This document shows, piece by piece, positions 28,923-37,932 of a stretch of 64,000 nt of DNA; position 1 is the first letter of the stretch, and each line of letters begins with the position of its first letter. The notes under the pieces are model-generated. The model saw nothing but the letters and a program-made list of their open reading frames with translations. It did no database searches and had not been told where the DNA came from. Both the position numbers and the translations under genes were made by a program. This stretch comes from CAZELM01 sp964512995. GTDB taxonomy: Bacteria; CSSED10-310. The stretch covers positions 62,001 to 126,000 of the forward strand of contig CAZELM010000003.1 in NCBI GenBank assembly GCA_964512995.1, given 5' to 3'.

Positions 28923-29609
28923 ATGCGCGGTGTAATGAAGAATTATCGAGTTATATTTCTGGGTCCTCCTGGATCAGGGAAAGGAACACAATCACTTCAG
29001 CTTGCCAAGCAACTCAAAGTTCCACAGATCTCAACAGGCGATATTCTGCGGAATGAAATCAAGCGTGTCTCGCCGATCGGTCGTCAAGCGGAAATCTACA
29101 TGACTGAAGGATTGTTAGTCCCTGATGATATAATTTTAGCGATTGTTGGATCCAGGTTGAAAGAAGTGGATTGTAAGAATGGATTCATACTCGATGGGTT
29201 CCCGCGGACAGTGTCTCAGGCACGTTCACTGAAACATGATCTCGGTGTCGATGTTGATTATGTTCTTTTTTTGGATATCCCTGACGATGTGCTTCTTAAA
29301 CGACTGTCTGGACGAAGAATCTGTTCGAATTGCCAAAAAATGTTCCATATTGACCTAAATCCATCTGCAAAAATGGAGTATTGCGATTTTTGTGGCGGTC
29401 AGTTGATTATTCGCGATGATGATTCAGAGTACACGGTCGCTCAAAGAATTAATGTATTCAGGGAGCAGACTCAACCAGTTATTGAATTTTATCAAAATAC
29501 TGAAGGTATCCGATATTTTGCTATTTCCGGAGGACAAGACGGCAACGATCCCCCGGCAGCGATAGCCGAGAGAATTAGAATTGCATTGCAAATTGAGTAT
29601 CACACATGA
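28923..29609 (+). CDS. adk: Adenylate kinase with a zinc lid
   Basis: The enzyme of up to 228 residues interconverts ATP plus AMP with two ADP. The P-loop 'GPPGSGKGTQ' is near the start, 'STGDILR' and 'LDGFPRT' form the AMP site, and the lid holds 'CSNC' and 'CDFC' for a structural zinc. ATG 28923 and ATG 28935 are both possible starts; neither has a strong ribosome site. It follows secY and overlaps map by four bases, as in many bacteria. Confidence 0.97.
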   Translation: MRGVMKNYRVIFLGPPGSGKGTQSLQLAKQLKVPQISTGDILRNEIKRVSPIGRQAEIYMTEGLLVPDDIILAIVGSRLKEVDCKNGFILDGFPRTVSQARSLKHDLGVDVDYVLFLDIPDDVLLKRLSGRRICSNCQKMFHIDLNPSAKMEYCDFCGGQLIIRDDDSEYTVAQRINVFREQTQPVIEFYQNTEGIRYFAISGGQDGNDPPAAIAERIRIALQIEYHT

Positions 29610-30382
29610 TTTTTCTCAAATCGGATTCAGAGCTATCCCTTCTTCGATCAGCAAATCAAATTGTGGCGGATACGCTTATTTTGCTAGAAGGCTACATAAA
29701 ACCCGATGTTACTACCGAATTTTTGGATGCGAAATGTGAAGAATTCATTCTCAAGAACAAAGCAAAACCAGCATTCAAAGGCTATCGAGGTTTTCCAAAT
29801 GCATTATGTGTCTCTGTAAATAATGAGGTTGTTCATGGGATCCCTGGTTCTAGAAAACTAGCTGACGGTGATATTGTCAGTTGTGATGTCGGTGTTTTAT
29901 ACAAGGATTTTTTTGGTGATGCTGCCATGACCTTTCCGGTAGGGAAAATATCTGAAGTTGCGAAAAAACTCATCAATATCACTGAGCAATCATTGTATTT
30001 AGGCATTGAACAGGCATTGGCCGGAAATCGATTATATGATATAAGTCATGCGATACAGACTCATGTAGAGCGTAATGGATTCTCTGTAGTTCGCATATTC
30101 GTAGGGCATGGCATCGGGCGACATCTTCATGAGGAACCACAAATCCCAAACTATGGGTCACCGGGCAGAGGAGTGCGGTTGAAGGAAGGTATGGTCTTGG
30201 CTCTGGAGCCAATGGTTAATGTCGGATATAGTGGAGTGAAGTTTTTAAAAGATGGATGGACAGCCGTCACAGAAGATGGTAGCCTCTCTGCTCATTTCGA
30301 ACATTCGATTGTTGTTCGAAAACAAACTCCCGAGATTCTAAGTCTGCAACGAAATCGCAAACCGATGAACATGAAATTGTAA
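29606..30382 (+). CDS. map: Type I methionine aminopeptidase
   Basis: The 258-residue enzyme removes the initiator methionine from new proteins. Metal ligands are visible as the aspartate of 'SCDVGVLYKDFFGDAA' and its second aspartate, the histidine of 'VGHGIGRHLHEEPQIPNYG', and glutamates in 'LALEPMVN' and near the end ('FEHSIVV'). It overlaps adk by four bases. infA, the usual next gene, is absent; rpmJ follows. Confidence 0.97.
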   Translation: MIFLKSDSELSLLRSANQIVADTLILLEGYIKPDVTTEFLDAKCEEFILKNKAKPAFKGYRGFPNALCVSVNNEVVHGIPGSRKLADGDIVSCDVGVLYKDFFGDAAMTFPVGKISEVAKKLINITEQSLYLGIEQALAGNRLYDISHAIQTHVERNGFSVVRIFVGHGIGRHLHEEPQIPNYGSPGRGVRLKEGMVLALEPMVNVGYSGVKFLKDGWTAVTEDGSLSAHFEHSIVVRKQTPEILSLQRNRKPMNMKL

Positions 30383-30403
30383 TAATCGGAGTGGAGAAAA
30401 ATA

Positions 30404-30517
30404 ATGAAAGTCAAGGCTTCGGTAAAAAAAATTTGTGATAAATGCAAAATCATAAAAAGGCATGGAGTTGTTAGAGTTATTTGTGTAAACCCGAAACATA
30501 AACAACGTCAGGGCTGA
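30404..30517 (+). CDS. rpmJ: 50S ribosomal protein L36
   Basis: This 37-residue gene runs from ATG 30404 to TGA 30517. The protein 'MKVKASVKKICDKCKIIKR' continues with a third cysteine ('VICVNPKHKQRQG') and the histidine ligand, so it is the zinc-binding C+ type. It lies directly between map and rpsM. GGAG lies upstream of the start. Confidence 0.96.
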   Translation: MKVKASVKKICDKCKIIKRHGVVRVICVNPKHKQRQG

Positions 30518-30550
30518 TAGCATTTCAGGTTGATCTGATAGGAGGATGTG

Positions 30551-30925
30551 ATGGCACGTATAGCGGGTGTTGATTTAAATAAAAATAAAAGAGTAGAAAT
30601 CGCTCTGACCGGTATTTTTGGTATCGGAGTAGCCAGTTCACAGAAAATACTAAAAACTGCGAATGTGAATCCTGATACACGAGTTAAAGATCTGACCGAA
30701 GCAGAGGTAAGACGGTTACGTCAGATTATTGAAAAAGATTACCGCGTAGAGGGTGCGCTCCGTCAGGAAGTGTCTTTTAACATAAAACGGATGATGGATC
30801 TCGGAACATATCGGGGACTCCGACATCGCAGAGGCCTTCCTGTGCGTGGACAGCGGACGAATACAAACGCACGAACACGAAAAGGAAGAAAACATCGGAT
30901 CGGTTCTGCTAAACGAGAGAAGTGA
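30551..30925 (+). CDS. rpsM: 30S ribosomal protein S13
   Basis: S13 of about 124 residues sits on the head and touches the P-site tRNA with its basic tail. ATG 30551 gives the family start 'MARIAGVDL' and has AGGAGG five bases upstream. 'GIGVASSQKIL', 'RGLRHRRGLPVRGQRTNTNAR' (partly quoted) and the lysine-rich end are typical. It begins the alpha operon with rpsK, rpsD, rpoA and rplQ. Confidence 0.97.
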   Translation: MARIAGVDLNKNKRVEIALTGIFGIGVASSQKILKTANVNPDTRVKDLTEAEVRRLRQIIEKDYRVEGALRQEVSFNIKRMMDLGTYRGLRHRRGLPVRGQRTNTNARTRKGRKHRIGSAKREK

Positions 30926-30954
30926 GATTAGGCTTTTAATAAAGGGAGCACAGA

Positions 30955-31347
30955 ATGGCGAAACAAAAAAAGAGAGTTACAAAAAAGGTACAAAAGAAAG
31001 AAGTACGGCAAGGAATTGCTCATATTCAATCGACCTTTAACAACACAATTGTGACAATTACAGATCTTCAAGGAAATACGCTTTCATGGGCTTCTGCTGG
31101 CACAATAGGGCAAAAGGGATCACGAAAAAGTACGCCGTTTGCAGCACAGATCGTTGCAAAGGAAGCTGCGGTCAAGGCGATGGAATTTGGATTGAAATTT
31201 GTTGAAGTTCATGTGAAAGGACCTGGTGCTGGAAGAGAATCAGCAATCCGTTCGTTACAGGCCAGCGGTCTGGAAGTGAAAGCAATCAGAGATGTTACAC
31301 CTATTCCACATAATGGATGTCGACCTCCCAAACGTCGACGAGTTTAA
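30955..31347 (+). CDS. rpsK: 30S ribosomal protein S11
   Basis: S11 of 130 residues lies on the platform near the E-site mRNA. 'GIAHIQSTFNNTIVTITD', 'KGSRKSTPFAAQ' and the C-terminal 'DVTPIPHNGCRPPKRRRV' are conserved. AAAGGGAG precedes ATG 30955. Confidence 0.98.
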   Translation: MAKQKKRVTKKVQKKEVRQGIAHIQSTFNNTIVTITDLQGNTLSWASAGTIGQKGSRKSTPFAAQIVAKEAAVKAMEFGLKFVEVHVKGPGAGRESAIRSLQASGLEVKAIRDVTPIPHNGCRPPKRRRV

Positions 31348-31372
31348 TTATCTATAAGAAGGAGATTGAACC

Positions 31373-31990
31373 TTGGCGAGATATACCCAATCTGTTTGTC
31401 GGCTCTGTCGAAGAGAAGGTGAGAAATTATTCTTAAAAGGAAATCGCTGCTCAACAGAAAAATGTGCTTTCGACAGACGAAATTACGCTCCAGGTCAACA
31501 CGGTCAGCGACGACCCAGAGTATCTAATTTCGGAATCCAACTCCGCGAAAAACAAAAAGTTAGAAGATCCTATGGCTTGATGGAAAAGCAATTCAAAAAC
31601 CTGTTCAAACGTGCCGAGAGAATGAAAGGTGTTACTGGGAACAATTTTATTATTCTTTTGGAATCCCGAATGGACAATGTGATCTATCGTGCCGGTTTTG
31701 CTTTGTCACGAAAACAGGCTCGTCAATTAGTCAACCATGGCCATTTTACTTTAAATGGTAAAAGTGTCGATATTCCATCATACTCCGTAAAGCCTGGGGA
31801 TATCATCGAAGCAAAAGAAAAGAGCAAGCTTATTGTTCCAATCATGGAAGCCATCAATGCTGCTCCACAGATACCAGAGTGGCTTAAGGTTGATTCTGCA
31901 ACAGTCAAAGTTGAAGTTCTCTCTTCTCCAATGAGAGAATTGGTACAGAATATTCAAGAACAGCTCATCGTTGAGTTCTTCTCTCGATAA
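31373..31990 (+). CDS. rpsD: 30S ribosomal protein S4, zinc-binding type
   Basis: S4 of 205 residues nucleates 30S assembly and in E. coli represses the alpha operon. It starts at TTG 31373 behind AGAAGGAG. The N-terminal zinc cysteines 'CRLC' and 'CSTEKC' are present. The S4 RNA-binding domain follows around 'LSRKQARQLVNHGHFTLNGK'. It precedes rpoA. Confidence 0.97.
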   Translation: MARYTQSVCRLCRREGEKLFLKGNRCSTEKCAFDRRNYAPGQHGQRRPRVSNFGIQLREKQKVRRSYGLMEKQFKNLFKRAERMKGVTGNNFIILLESRMDNVIYRAGFALSRKQARQLVNHGHFTLNGKSVDIPSYSVKPGDIIEAKEKSKLIVPIMEAINAAPQIPEWLKVDSATVKVEVLSSPMRELVQNIQEQLIVEFFSR

Positions 31991-32028
31991 AGTGATTTCT
32001 ATAGAAGCTGAGAAGGAGGCAGTGTCCG

Positions 32029-33108
32029 ATGCAATGGAAAGGGTTACCAAAACCGAAACGGCTTAATGTTGATTTTGATACATTAACCACGCACTATGGA
32101 AAATTTTGGGCAGAACCATTTGAAAGAGGATTTGGTATCACAATCGGCAATTCACTCCGACGCGTTATCCTTTCTTCGATCCCAGGAGCTGCGGTCACAG
32201 ATGTAAAAATTGATGGAGTTCTCCATGAATTTTCAACAATTCCTGATGTCGTTGAAGATGTCACAAATATCATCCTCAATGTGAAAGAACTTCTCGTAAA
32301 ACTGCACGTTGACCATCCCAAAAAAATCGTCTTGGATAAAAAAGGTCCGGGCGATGCAACGGCCGGAGATATCCAGACCGATGCTGATGTCGAGATATTA
32401 AACAAAGATCTGCATATCGCAACACTCGACAGAGGCGGACGGCTTCGAATGGAAATGACTGTGAAGAAAGGCCGTGGATATCAGTCGGCAGAAAAGAATT
32501 TTGATGATGAACAACCTATCGGCGTGATACCCATTGATGCTGTTTTTTCACCAGTGAAAAAAGTGAACTTCAAAGTCGAAGCTGCACGATTGGGTCGTGA
32601 AACCGATTATGATAAACTCATCCTGGAAGTTTATACAGACGGAACAGTGACACCCGACGAAACGGTTTCTCATGCTGCACAAATATTACGAGAACATTTT
32701 TCTTTGTTTATTACATTTGATGATGTTCAATCCGAAGAAGAAGAAAAAGTAGATCTTCAGTATGAAGAGATGTATCGAAATCTGACAAGGAGCGTTGATG
32801 AGTTAGAACTTTCTGTTCGATCCCAAAATTGTCTGAGTCGAGCAAATATTCGTGTAATCTCTGATCTTGTTCAACGAACAGAGAGTGAAATGTTGAAAAC
32901 CAGAAATTTCGGACGTAAATCCCTCAATGAGATCAAAGAAGTTCTGGATTCAATGGGTCTTTCGTTCGGAATGGATATCAGCCAGTTCGGGTTCACCCCC
33001 AGACCTGCTCCATCGGTACTTGATGATGAAGATGATCTCGATGATGATATTGATGATGATTATGATGACAATGATTTCGATGATGACGAAGATGATATAT
33101 TAATGTAA
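32029..33108 (+). CDS. rpoA: DNA-directed RNA polymerase subunit alpha with a poly-aspartate tail
   Basis: The alpha subunit of 359 residues starts at ATG 32029 behind AAGGAGG. The N-terminal dimer domain has 'GFGITIGNSLRRVILSSIPG', and the C-terminal DNA-binding domain has 'LELSVRSQNCLSRANI' and 'RNFGRKSLNEIKE'. After 'FTPRPAPSVL' the protein adds about 28 residues, nearly all aspartate or glutamate, from residue 332 to the end. E. coli alpha ends near residue 329 without such a tail. rplQ follows. Confidence 0.98.
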   Translation: MQWKGLPKPKRLNVDFDTLTTHYGKFWAEPFERGFGITIGNSLRRVILSSIPGAAVTDVKIDGVLHEFSTIPDVVEDVTNIILNVKELLVKLHVDHPKKIVLDKKGPGDATAGDIQTDADVEILNKDLHIATLDRGGRLRMEMTVKKGRGYQSAEKNFDDEQPIGVIPIDAVFSPVKKVNFKVEAARLGRETDYDKLILEVYTDGTVTPDETVSHAAQILREHFSLFITFDDVQSEEEEKVDLQYEEMYRNLTRSVDELELSVRSQNCLSRANIRVISDLVQRTESEMLKTRNFGRKSLNEIKEVLDSMGLSFGMDISQFGFTPRPAPSVLDDEDDLDDDIDDDYDDNDFDDDEDDILM

Positions 33109-33156
33109 TAACTGCCAATCAACAACATTTTGCCATACATGTAAAAGGTGGTCCTT

Positions 33157-33549
33157 ATGAGACATCGTAAAATAAAGCGAAAACTCGGTAGAAATTCGAG
33201 TCATCGCAGTGCAATGTTGAAGAATATGACTGCATCTTTGATTGAACTTGAGCGGATTCAAACAACTCTTCCCAAGGCCAAAGAAGTTCAAAAGATGATA
33301 GATCATGTCATTACCTTAGCAAAAATGGAACATCTCCATGCACGACGACAAGTGCTGTCGTTAATCCCGCAAAAAACAACTGTTGGAAAGTTGTTTAAAA
33401 CCCTGGCATCTCGTTATTCTGACAGAAATGGGGGATTTACTCGGATCTATAAACTCGGCTTTCGACGTGGTGATGCTGCAGAAATGGCCATCATTGAACT
33501 TGTAGATGCCGAACTTCCAAAAACAAGCGAAAAGCCAGAAAAAAAGTAG
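33157..33549 (+). CDS. rplQ: 50S ribosomal protein L17
   Basis: L17 of about 130 residues lies near the tunnel exit. ATG 33157 gives the family start 'MRHRKIKRKLGRNSSHR' with AAGGTGG five bases upstream; GTG 33148 would add three residues. 'TTLPKAKEVQKMIDH' and 'GFTRIYKLGFRRGDAAEMAIIEL' (partly quoted) are typical. It is the last ribosomal gene of the array. Confidence 0.97.
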   Translation: MRHRKIKRKLGRNSSHRSAMLKNMTASLIELERIQTTLPKAKEVQKMIDHVITLAKMEHLHARRQVLSLIPQKTTVGKLFKTLASRYSDRNGGFTRIYKLGFRRGDAAEMAIIELVDAELPKTSEKPEKK

Positions 33550-33570
33550 ACCGCTACGCACCATTTCCCA

Positions 33571-33996
33571 ATGGAAAAGGAAAGATACCCCACCACAACA
33601 GAATCAGTAGACAACAGAAAAATATTGATTATTGACGATGATGCGCTGGTGATCGAAGCATTAACAGCGATTCTTGAATTCCAGGGGTATAATGTAACAT
33701 ATGCAATCACTGGAACCGAAGGACTTGCCAACATGAAAGCAAGCTCTTTCGGTTTGCTGATTCTGGATCTAAAAATTCCAGATATCAGTGGATTCGATAT
33801 ACTACAGACGGTTCAAAAGGAATATCCTCTTCTAAAAGTCATTATCATCACTGGATATGGAACAATGGATAACGCAAAAAAATCCATTTTATATGGTGCG
33901 TCAGCTTATTTTGATAAACCGATAGATATTCAGCGATTTGTGAGGAAGGTCAAAGACATTCTACCGCTGGGGACTTGGCCCCATCTGCCGTTTTAA
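33571..33996 (+). CDS. Single-domain response regulator (receiver protein)
   Basis: This 141-residue protein consists of one receiver domain with a short N-terminal leader and no output domain. The acidic pair D22/D23, the phospho-acceptor D66 in 'LLILDLKIP', T94 in 'IIITGYG' and K116 in 'YFDKPID' are all present, so it should be phosphorylated. Stand-alone receivers act by protein contact or in phosphorelays. No histidine kinase is nearby. It follows rplQ by 21 bases on the same strand and may be expressed with the alpha operon. Confidence 0.85.
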   Translation: MEKERYPTTTESVDNRKILIIDDDALVIEALTAILEFQGYNVTYAITGTEGLANMKASSFGLLILDLKIPDISGFDILQTVQKEYPLLKVIIITGYGTMDNAKKSILYGASAYFDKPIDIQRFVRKVKDILPLGTWPHLPF

Positions 33997-34060
33997 GTTC
34001 CTGGAAAATGGCATTTAAAAATAAAAAACAGATCATACCATTTCGTTGGTTTCTTTTCAC

Positions 34061-35965
34061 TCATTTTTCTGCATGTGAGTTCTTTAGATGATTCAGTATT
34101 TTTTTTGCCGTAATGACACCCACCCCAGAGATACTGATAAGATCTTTCAATGTAGCGTTTCGGATGTTTTCAATAGACCCGAATTTTTGAAGTAACTTAC
34201 CTCTTGTTTCTTTATTGAGTCGTGGAATATCGAGCAATGTCGATTGTATTTGAGCTTTCTCCTTTAATTCCCGATGATAAGTTATCGCAAACCGGTGTGC
34301 TTCGTCTCGTATTCGGTCCAAAACCAGTAACTCCTTTGAGTCTGTATCAAGATTTATCTCTATTCCCGATTTTAAGAAAATGCCTTCAATGCTGCGATTA
34401 TTGCGTATCTTCGCAATCGAAATTAATGGGATATCCAATTCTTGCTCATCAAGGATTTCTTTCGCAGCCCGTAATTGGTGATATCCCCCATCGATTAATA
34501 GCAAATCCGGCAATCCCCAGAAACTGCGATGGCCAATCCGTCTCCGTAATACTTCCTTGATTCGTTCAGGATCGCTTTGTGCCTTCGCATTGGCTAATTT
34601 GAATCGACGGTAGTTACTCTTATCCGGTTCGCCTTTTAAAAATGTGACGATACAACCCACCGGATACTTCCCCTGATTTTCAGAGATATCGATCGCTTCT
34701 ATCCGTGCGGGATAGACAGGGAGCTTCAATGCTACCATCAATGAGTGTAATACATCGCTTTCATGTTTGACCGAATGAAGCTCCATCGTACGGCGGCGGT
34801 TTTCCAGATTAGCTGTAGCCATGCGAATCAGCGCATTTTTTATGCCTTTCTTCGGAACAGAAATAGTTACCTTTTGGTCTCTCTTTTGGCTTAAAAACAT
34901 TTCAACAATGGACGAGGATTCAGGTTCAATATCGATTAAAATTTCAGATGGTATGGGTGATCCTTTCTCGTAATGATACAGCAGAACTTTTTGAGCAATT
35001 TCGGAGCGATTGAACAGTTCGGTATTCTCAATCGTTACATAGGAATTACCGGTGATGATCCCTCCTCGGACATAAAGAACTTCAGCGATCGGTATCTCAT
35101 TATATATTGAACAGGCAAACACATCCAGGTCAATCGCATTGGGTAAAATCAATTTTCGTCCACCAGAAATGTATTTTAAAGATGCGATTTGATCTCTAAT
35201 CTGAGCTGCTGCCTCAAAATTTAAATTGAGTGAGAATTGTTCCATCATCGGAAGTAGCTGAGCGATTAGTTCATGTGTCTTTCCTGACAGAAGCAGCCGG
35301 ACCTGATCGACAGTCTTTTGATAAACGTCTCGAGATATCTGATTGATACAAATACCTGGACATCGATTCATCTGATAATTTAAGCATGCGCGGGATGATT
35401 TGTTTTGAAGATTGCCTTGGCAACGGCGCAAAGGGAAATATCGTTGGATGATGTGTAAAATTGAACGCATCGTACGCGATGATGTATACGGTCCGTAATA
35501 TAGAGAACCATCTTTTGCCGATTTTCTTACGACAGTCAGAGTTGGGAAAGGATCCGTAATATCCAGGCGAAGCATGGGATATCGTTTATCGTCTCGGAAT
35601 CGGATATTGTAATTCGGATGGTGTTGTTTGATTAATGAATCTTCCAGTATCAAGGCTTCAACCTCGTTGGGAACCAAAATCCAGTCAACAAATTGTGCTT
35701 CATTTATCATTAGATGATGGCGAGTGGAGATGTCGACTTCTGTTAGATGAGATCTAAGCCGTGCTCGGATATTTTTGGCTTTCCCTACATACAACACCCT
35801 GTGTTTTCCATCCCAGAATCGATACGCACCTGGTAGTTGTGGAGCGAGCCGGATGGCATCTTGGATAGGTATTTTCAGAATCTGTGAGTTAGGAGACTGA
35901 GCCGGATCTCTTGAATCCGATCCCGGATACGGGCAGCCTCCTCGAATTTCAATTCCTTCGCACAT
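34061..35965 (-). CDS. uvrC: Excinuclease ABC subunit C
   Basis: UvrC cuts on both sides of a DNA lesion marked by UvrA-UvrB. In order the protein shows the GIY-YIG nuclease ('LPGAYRFWDGKHRVLYVGKAKNIRARLRSH', partly quoted), a cysteine cluster near 'CLNYQMNRCPGIC', a UVR region, the RNase H-like nuclease ('EAIDISENQGKYPVG', 'LLIDGGYHQLRAAKEIL') and a C-terminal helix-hairpin-helix pair ('DLISISGVGVITAKKIL'). The only standard start, ATG 35965, overlaps uvrB by 91 bases and adds about 28 residues unlike the family. A start at ATT/CTG over the uvrB stop would give the normal length. Confidence 0.93.
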   Translation of the reverse strand: MCEGIEIRGGCPYPGSDSRDPAQSPNSQILKIPIQDAIRLAPQLPGAYRFWDGKHRVLYVGKAKNIRARLRSHLTEVDISTRHHLMINEAQFVDWILVPNEVEALILEDSLIKQHHPNYNIRFRDDKRYPMLRLDITDPFPTLTVVRKSAKDGSLYYGPYTSSRTMRSILHIIQRYFPLRRCQGNLQNKSSRACLNYQMNRCPGICINQISRDVYQKTVDQVRLLLSGKTHELIAQLLPMMEQFSLNLNFEAAAQIRDQIASLKYISGGRKLILPNAIDLDVFACSIYNEIPIAEVLYVRGGIITGNSYVTIENTELFNRSEIAQKVLLYHYEKGSPIPSEILIDIEPESSSIVEMFLSQKRDQKVTISVPKKGIKNALIRMATANLENRRRTMELHSVKHESDVLHSLMVALKLPVYPARIEAIDISENQGKYPVGCIVTFLKGEPDKSNYRRFKLANAKAQSDPERIKEVLRRRIGHRSFWGLPDLLLIDGGYHQLRAAKEILDEQELDIPLISIAKIRNNRSIEGIFLKSGIEINLDTDSKELLVLDRIRDEAHRFAITYHRELKEKAQIQSTLLDIPRLNKETRGKLLQKFGSIENIRNATLKDLISISGVGVITAKKILNHLKNSHAEK

Positions 35966-37866
35966 TTGAACATATCCTTTTCTAATTGTTCAATATGGGA
36001 GTCATATTCCTCCAGACTCCAGGACTTCGGATCCGTGTGGTCTCCCAGTGGGATTGTGACATAATCGGCATCCGAAATGGTAAACATTGTATCTTCGATA
36101 TCTCTATATACGGATCGTGGAGTAATGTGGTGCTCTATGTTGTAGGCACGTTGGATCTCACGTCGGCGATTTGTCTCATGGATGGCCTCTTGCATGGATC
36201 GAGTGATTCGGTCAGCATATAGAATGACTTGTCCTGAGACGTGACGAGCGCACCGGCCAATTGTCTGGATGAGGGAAGTGGTGGATCGCAAAAAGCCTTC
36301 CTGGTCTGCATCCAGAATCGCGACAAGCGATACTTCAGGAAGATCAAGTCCTTCTCGAAGTAAATTTATACCGATTAAGGCAGAATATTTACCGATTCGC
36401 AACTCCCTAATGAGTTTTACACGTTCCAATGTTTTTACGTCGGAGTGAAGGTAACAGACTTTTAACCCCATCTCAATGTAAAATTCACTGAGATTTTCTG
36501 CCATTTTTTTTGTCAGGGTAGTTACTAATGTACGTTCCCCTCGATCCGCACGTGCTTTGATTTCCTCATAAAGGTCATCAATTTGACCGTGTGCAGGCCG
36601 AATAATGATTTGAGGATCCAGAAGTCCTGTCGGCCGGATGATTTGTTCAACGATCGCGTCTCCACTCTTCTCAAGTTCATAGTTGCTTGGAGTAGCTGAT
36701 ATGAAGAGCGTCTGATGGGTTCTCCTTGTGAACTCCTCAAATGTCAGAGGACGATTATCCAATGCAGACGATAAACGAAAACCGTGTCTGCATAATACGT
36801 CTTTTCTTGAACGATCACCCCGATACATCGCTCGTAACTGGGGTAGCGTTACATGACTTTCATCGATGAAAATGATCGCATCCTGCGGCAGGTAATCCAG
36901 TAATGTGGGAGGGGGTTCTCCAGGATTCCGACCGGTTAGGTGACGTGAGTAGTTCTCAATACCGGTACAATATCCTGTAAGTTCCAGCATTTCGAGATCG
37001 AATTCAGTTCGTTGCAGCAAGCGCTGCCTTTCCAGAAGTTTCCCTTCTGCTGCCAACTCTTCCAATCTTTGCTGGAGCTCTTGCCGGATTTTTGTCAGGA
37101 TTACAGGCCATCGATCAGATGCCGTAGCATAGTGGCTCGCTGGGAAAATTTGTACTTTATCCAATATTTCAATAACAGTTCCACGAAGAGCATCAATTCG
37201 GCACAGCTTTTCGATTTCATCCCCAAATAATTCGATTCGCAAAGCATGCTCATCGCCAGCACCGAAAATTTCGATACAGTCCCCTTTCACTCGAAATGAA
37301 CTCCTCAGCAAAACAAGGTCGTTTCGATTGAAGTTCAATTCGACCAAGCTATGCAAGAGTTTATGGCGGGGTATGGTCTGTCCATGATGAAGGTGCAGCG
37401 CTAATCCATTGTAATCGATTGGAGAACCCAGTCCGTAGATACAGGACACTGAAGCAACGATAATAACATCACGTCGTTCAAAAAGTGACTGAGTGGCGGC
37501 ATGCCTCATTCTGTCAAGGTCTTCATTTATCGCAGCGTCTTTTTCAATATAGGTATCTGTAGCTGGGAGATAGGCTTCAGGTTGATAATAATCGTAGTAG
37601 CTAACAAAATAATGGACTGCGTTATTTGGGAAAAAACGCTTGAATTCTCTATATAATTGTGCTGCCAATGTTTTGTTGTGGGCAATGATCAGACTCGGTC
37701 TTCCGGTTTTCTCAATGATCTTCGCCATCGTATATGTTTTGCCAGATCCGGTTACCCCCAATAACGTCTGATATGGTTTATTATTCATGATACCTTGTGA
37801 TATAAAATCGATAGCTTTAGGTTGGTCACCGCAAGGCTCGAAATTCGATGTTATTTCAAAGCGCAT
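35875..37866 (-). CDS. uvrB: Excinuclease ABC subunit B
   Basis: UvrB of 663 residues is the damage-verifying helicase of nucleotide excision repair. The Walker A 'GVTGSGKTYT', the beta-hairpin 'YYDYYQPEAYLPATDTYIEKD', 'IIFIDESHVTLPQ' (the DExH box), and 'GLDLPEVSLVAILDADQEGFLRS' (partly quoted) are all visible. The C-terminal UVR motif binds UvrC. ATG 37866 is preceded by GGAGG seven bases upstream. It is head-to-head with a penicillin-binding protein gene and overlaps uvrC at its end. uvrA is not in the window. Confidence 0.98.
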   Translation of the reverse strand: MRFEITSNFEPCGDQPKAIDFISQGIMNNKPYQTLLGVTGSGKTYTMAKIIEKTGRPSLIIAHNKTLAAQLYREFKRFFPNNAVHYFVSYYDYYQPEAYLPATDTYIEKDAAINEDLDRMRHAATQSLFERRDVIIVASVSCIYGLGSPIDYNGLALHLHHGQTIPRHKLLHSLVELNFNRNDLVLLRSSFRVKGDCIEIFGAGDEHALRIELFGDEIEKLCRIDALRGTVIEILDKVQIFPASHYATASDRWPVILTKIRQELQQRLEELAAEGKLLERQRLLQRTEFDLEMLELTGYCTGIENYSRHLTGRNPGEPPPTLLDYLPQDAIIFIDESHVTLPQLRAMYRGDRSRKDVLCRHGFRLSSALDNRPLTFEEFTRRTHQTLFISATPSNYELEKSGDAIVEQIIRPTGLLDPQIIIRPAHGQIDDLYEEIKARADRGERTLVTTLTKKMAENLSEFYIEMGLKVCYLHSDVKTLERVKLIRELRIGKYSALIGINLLREGLDLPEVSLVAILDADQEGFLRSTTSLIQTIGRCARHVSGQVILYADRITRSMQEAIHETNRRREIQRAYNIEHHITPRSVYRDIEDTMFTISDADYVTIPLGDHTDPKSWSLEEYDSHIEQLEKDMFKCAKELKFEEAARIRDRIQEIRLSLLTHRF

Positions 37867-37914
37867 ATAATTACCTCCTATCAGGATCGTCCGCTGCTGA
37901 TGTAATGTAGAAGG

Positions 37915-37932
37915 TTGTAAAAGGAATTACAA
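37915..37932. promoter_or_regulatory. Inverted repeat in the uvrB / PBP divergent promoter region
   Basis: TTGTAA at 37915-37920 and TTACAA at 37927-37932 form a perfect 6+6 inverted repeat with a 6-base spacer, midway in the 102-base gap between the divergent uvrB and PBP genes. It could bind a dimeric repressor. It does not match the LexA boxes of E. coli or Bacillus. Such short palindromes also arise by chance. Confidence 0.25.
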
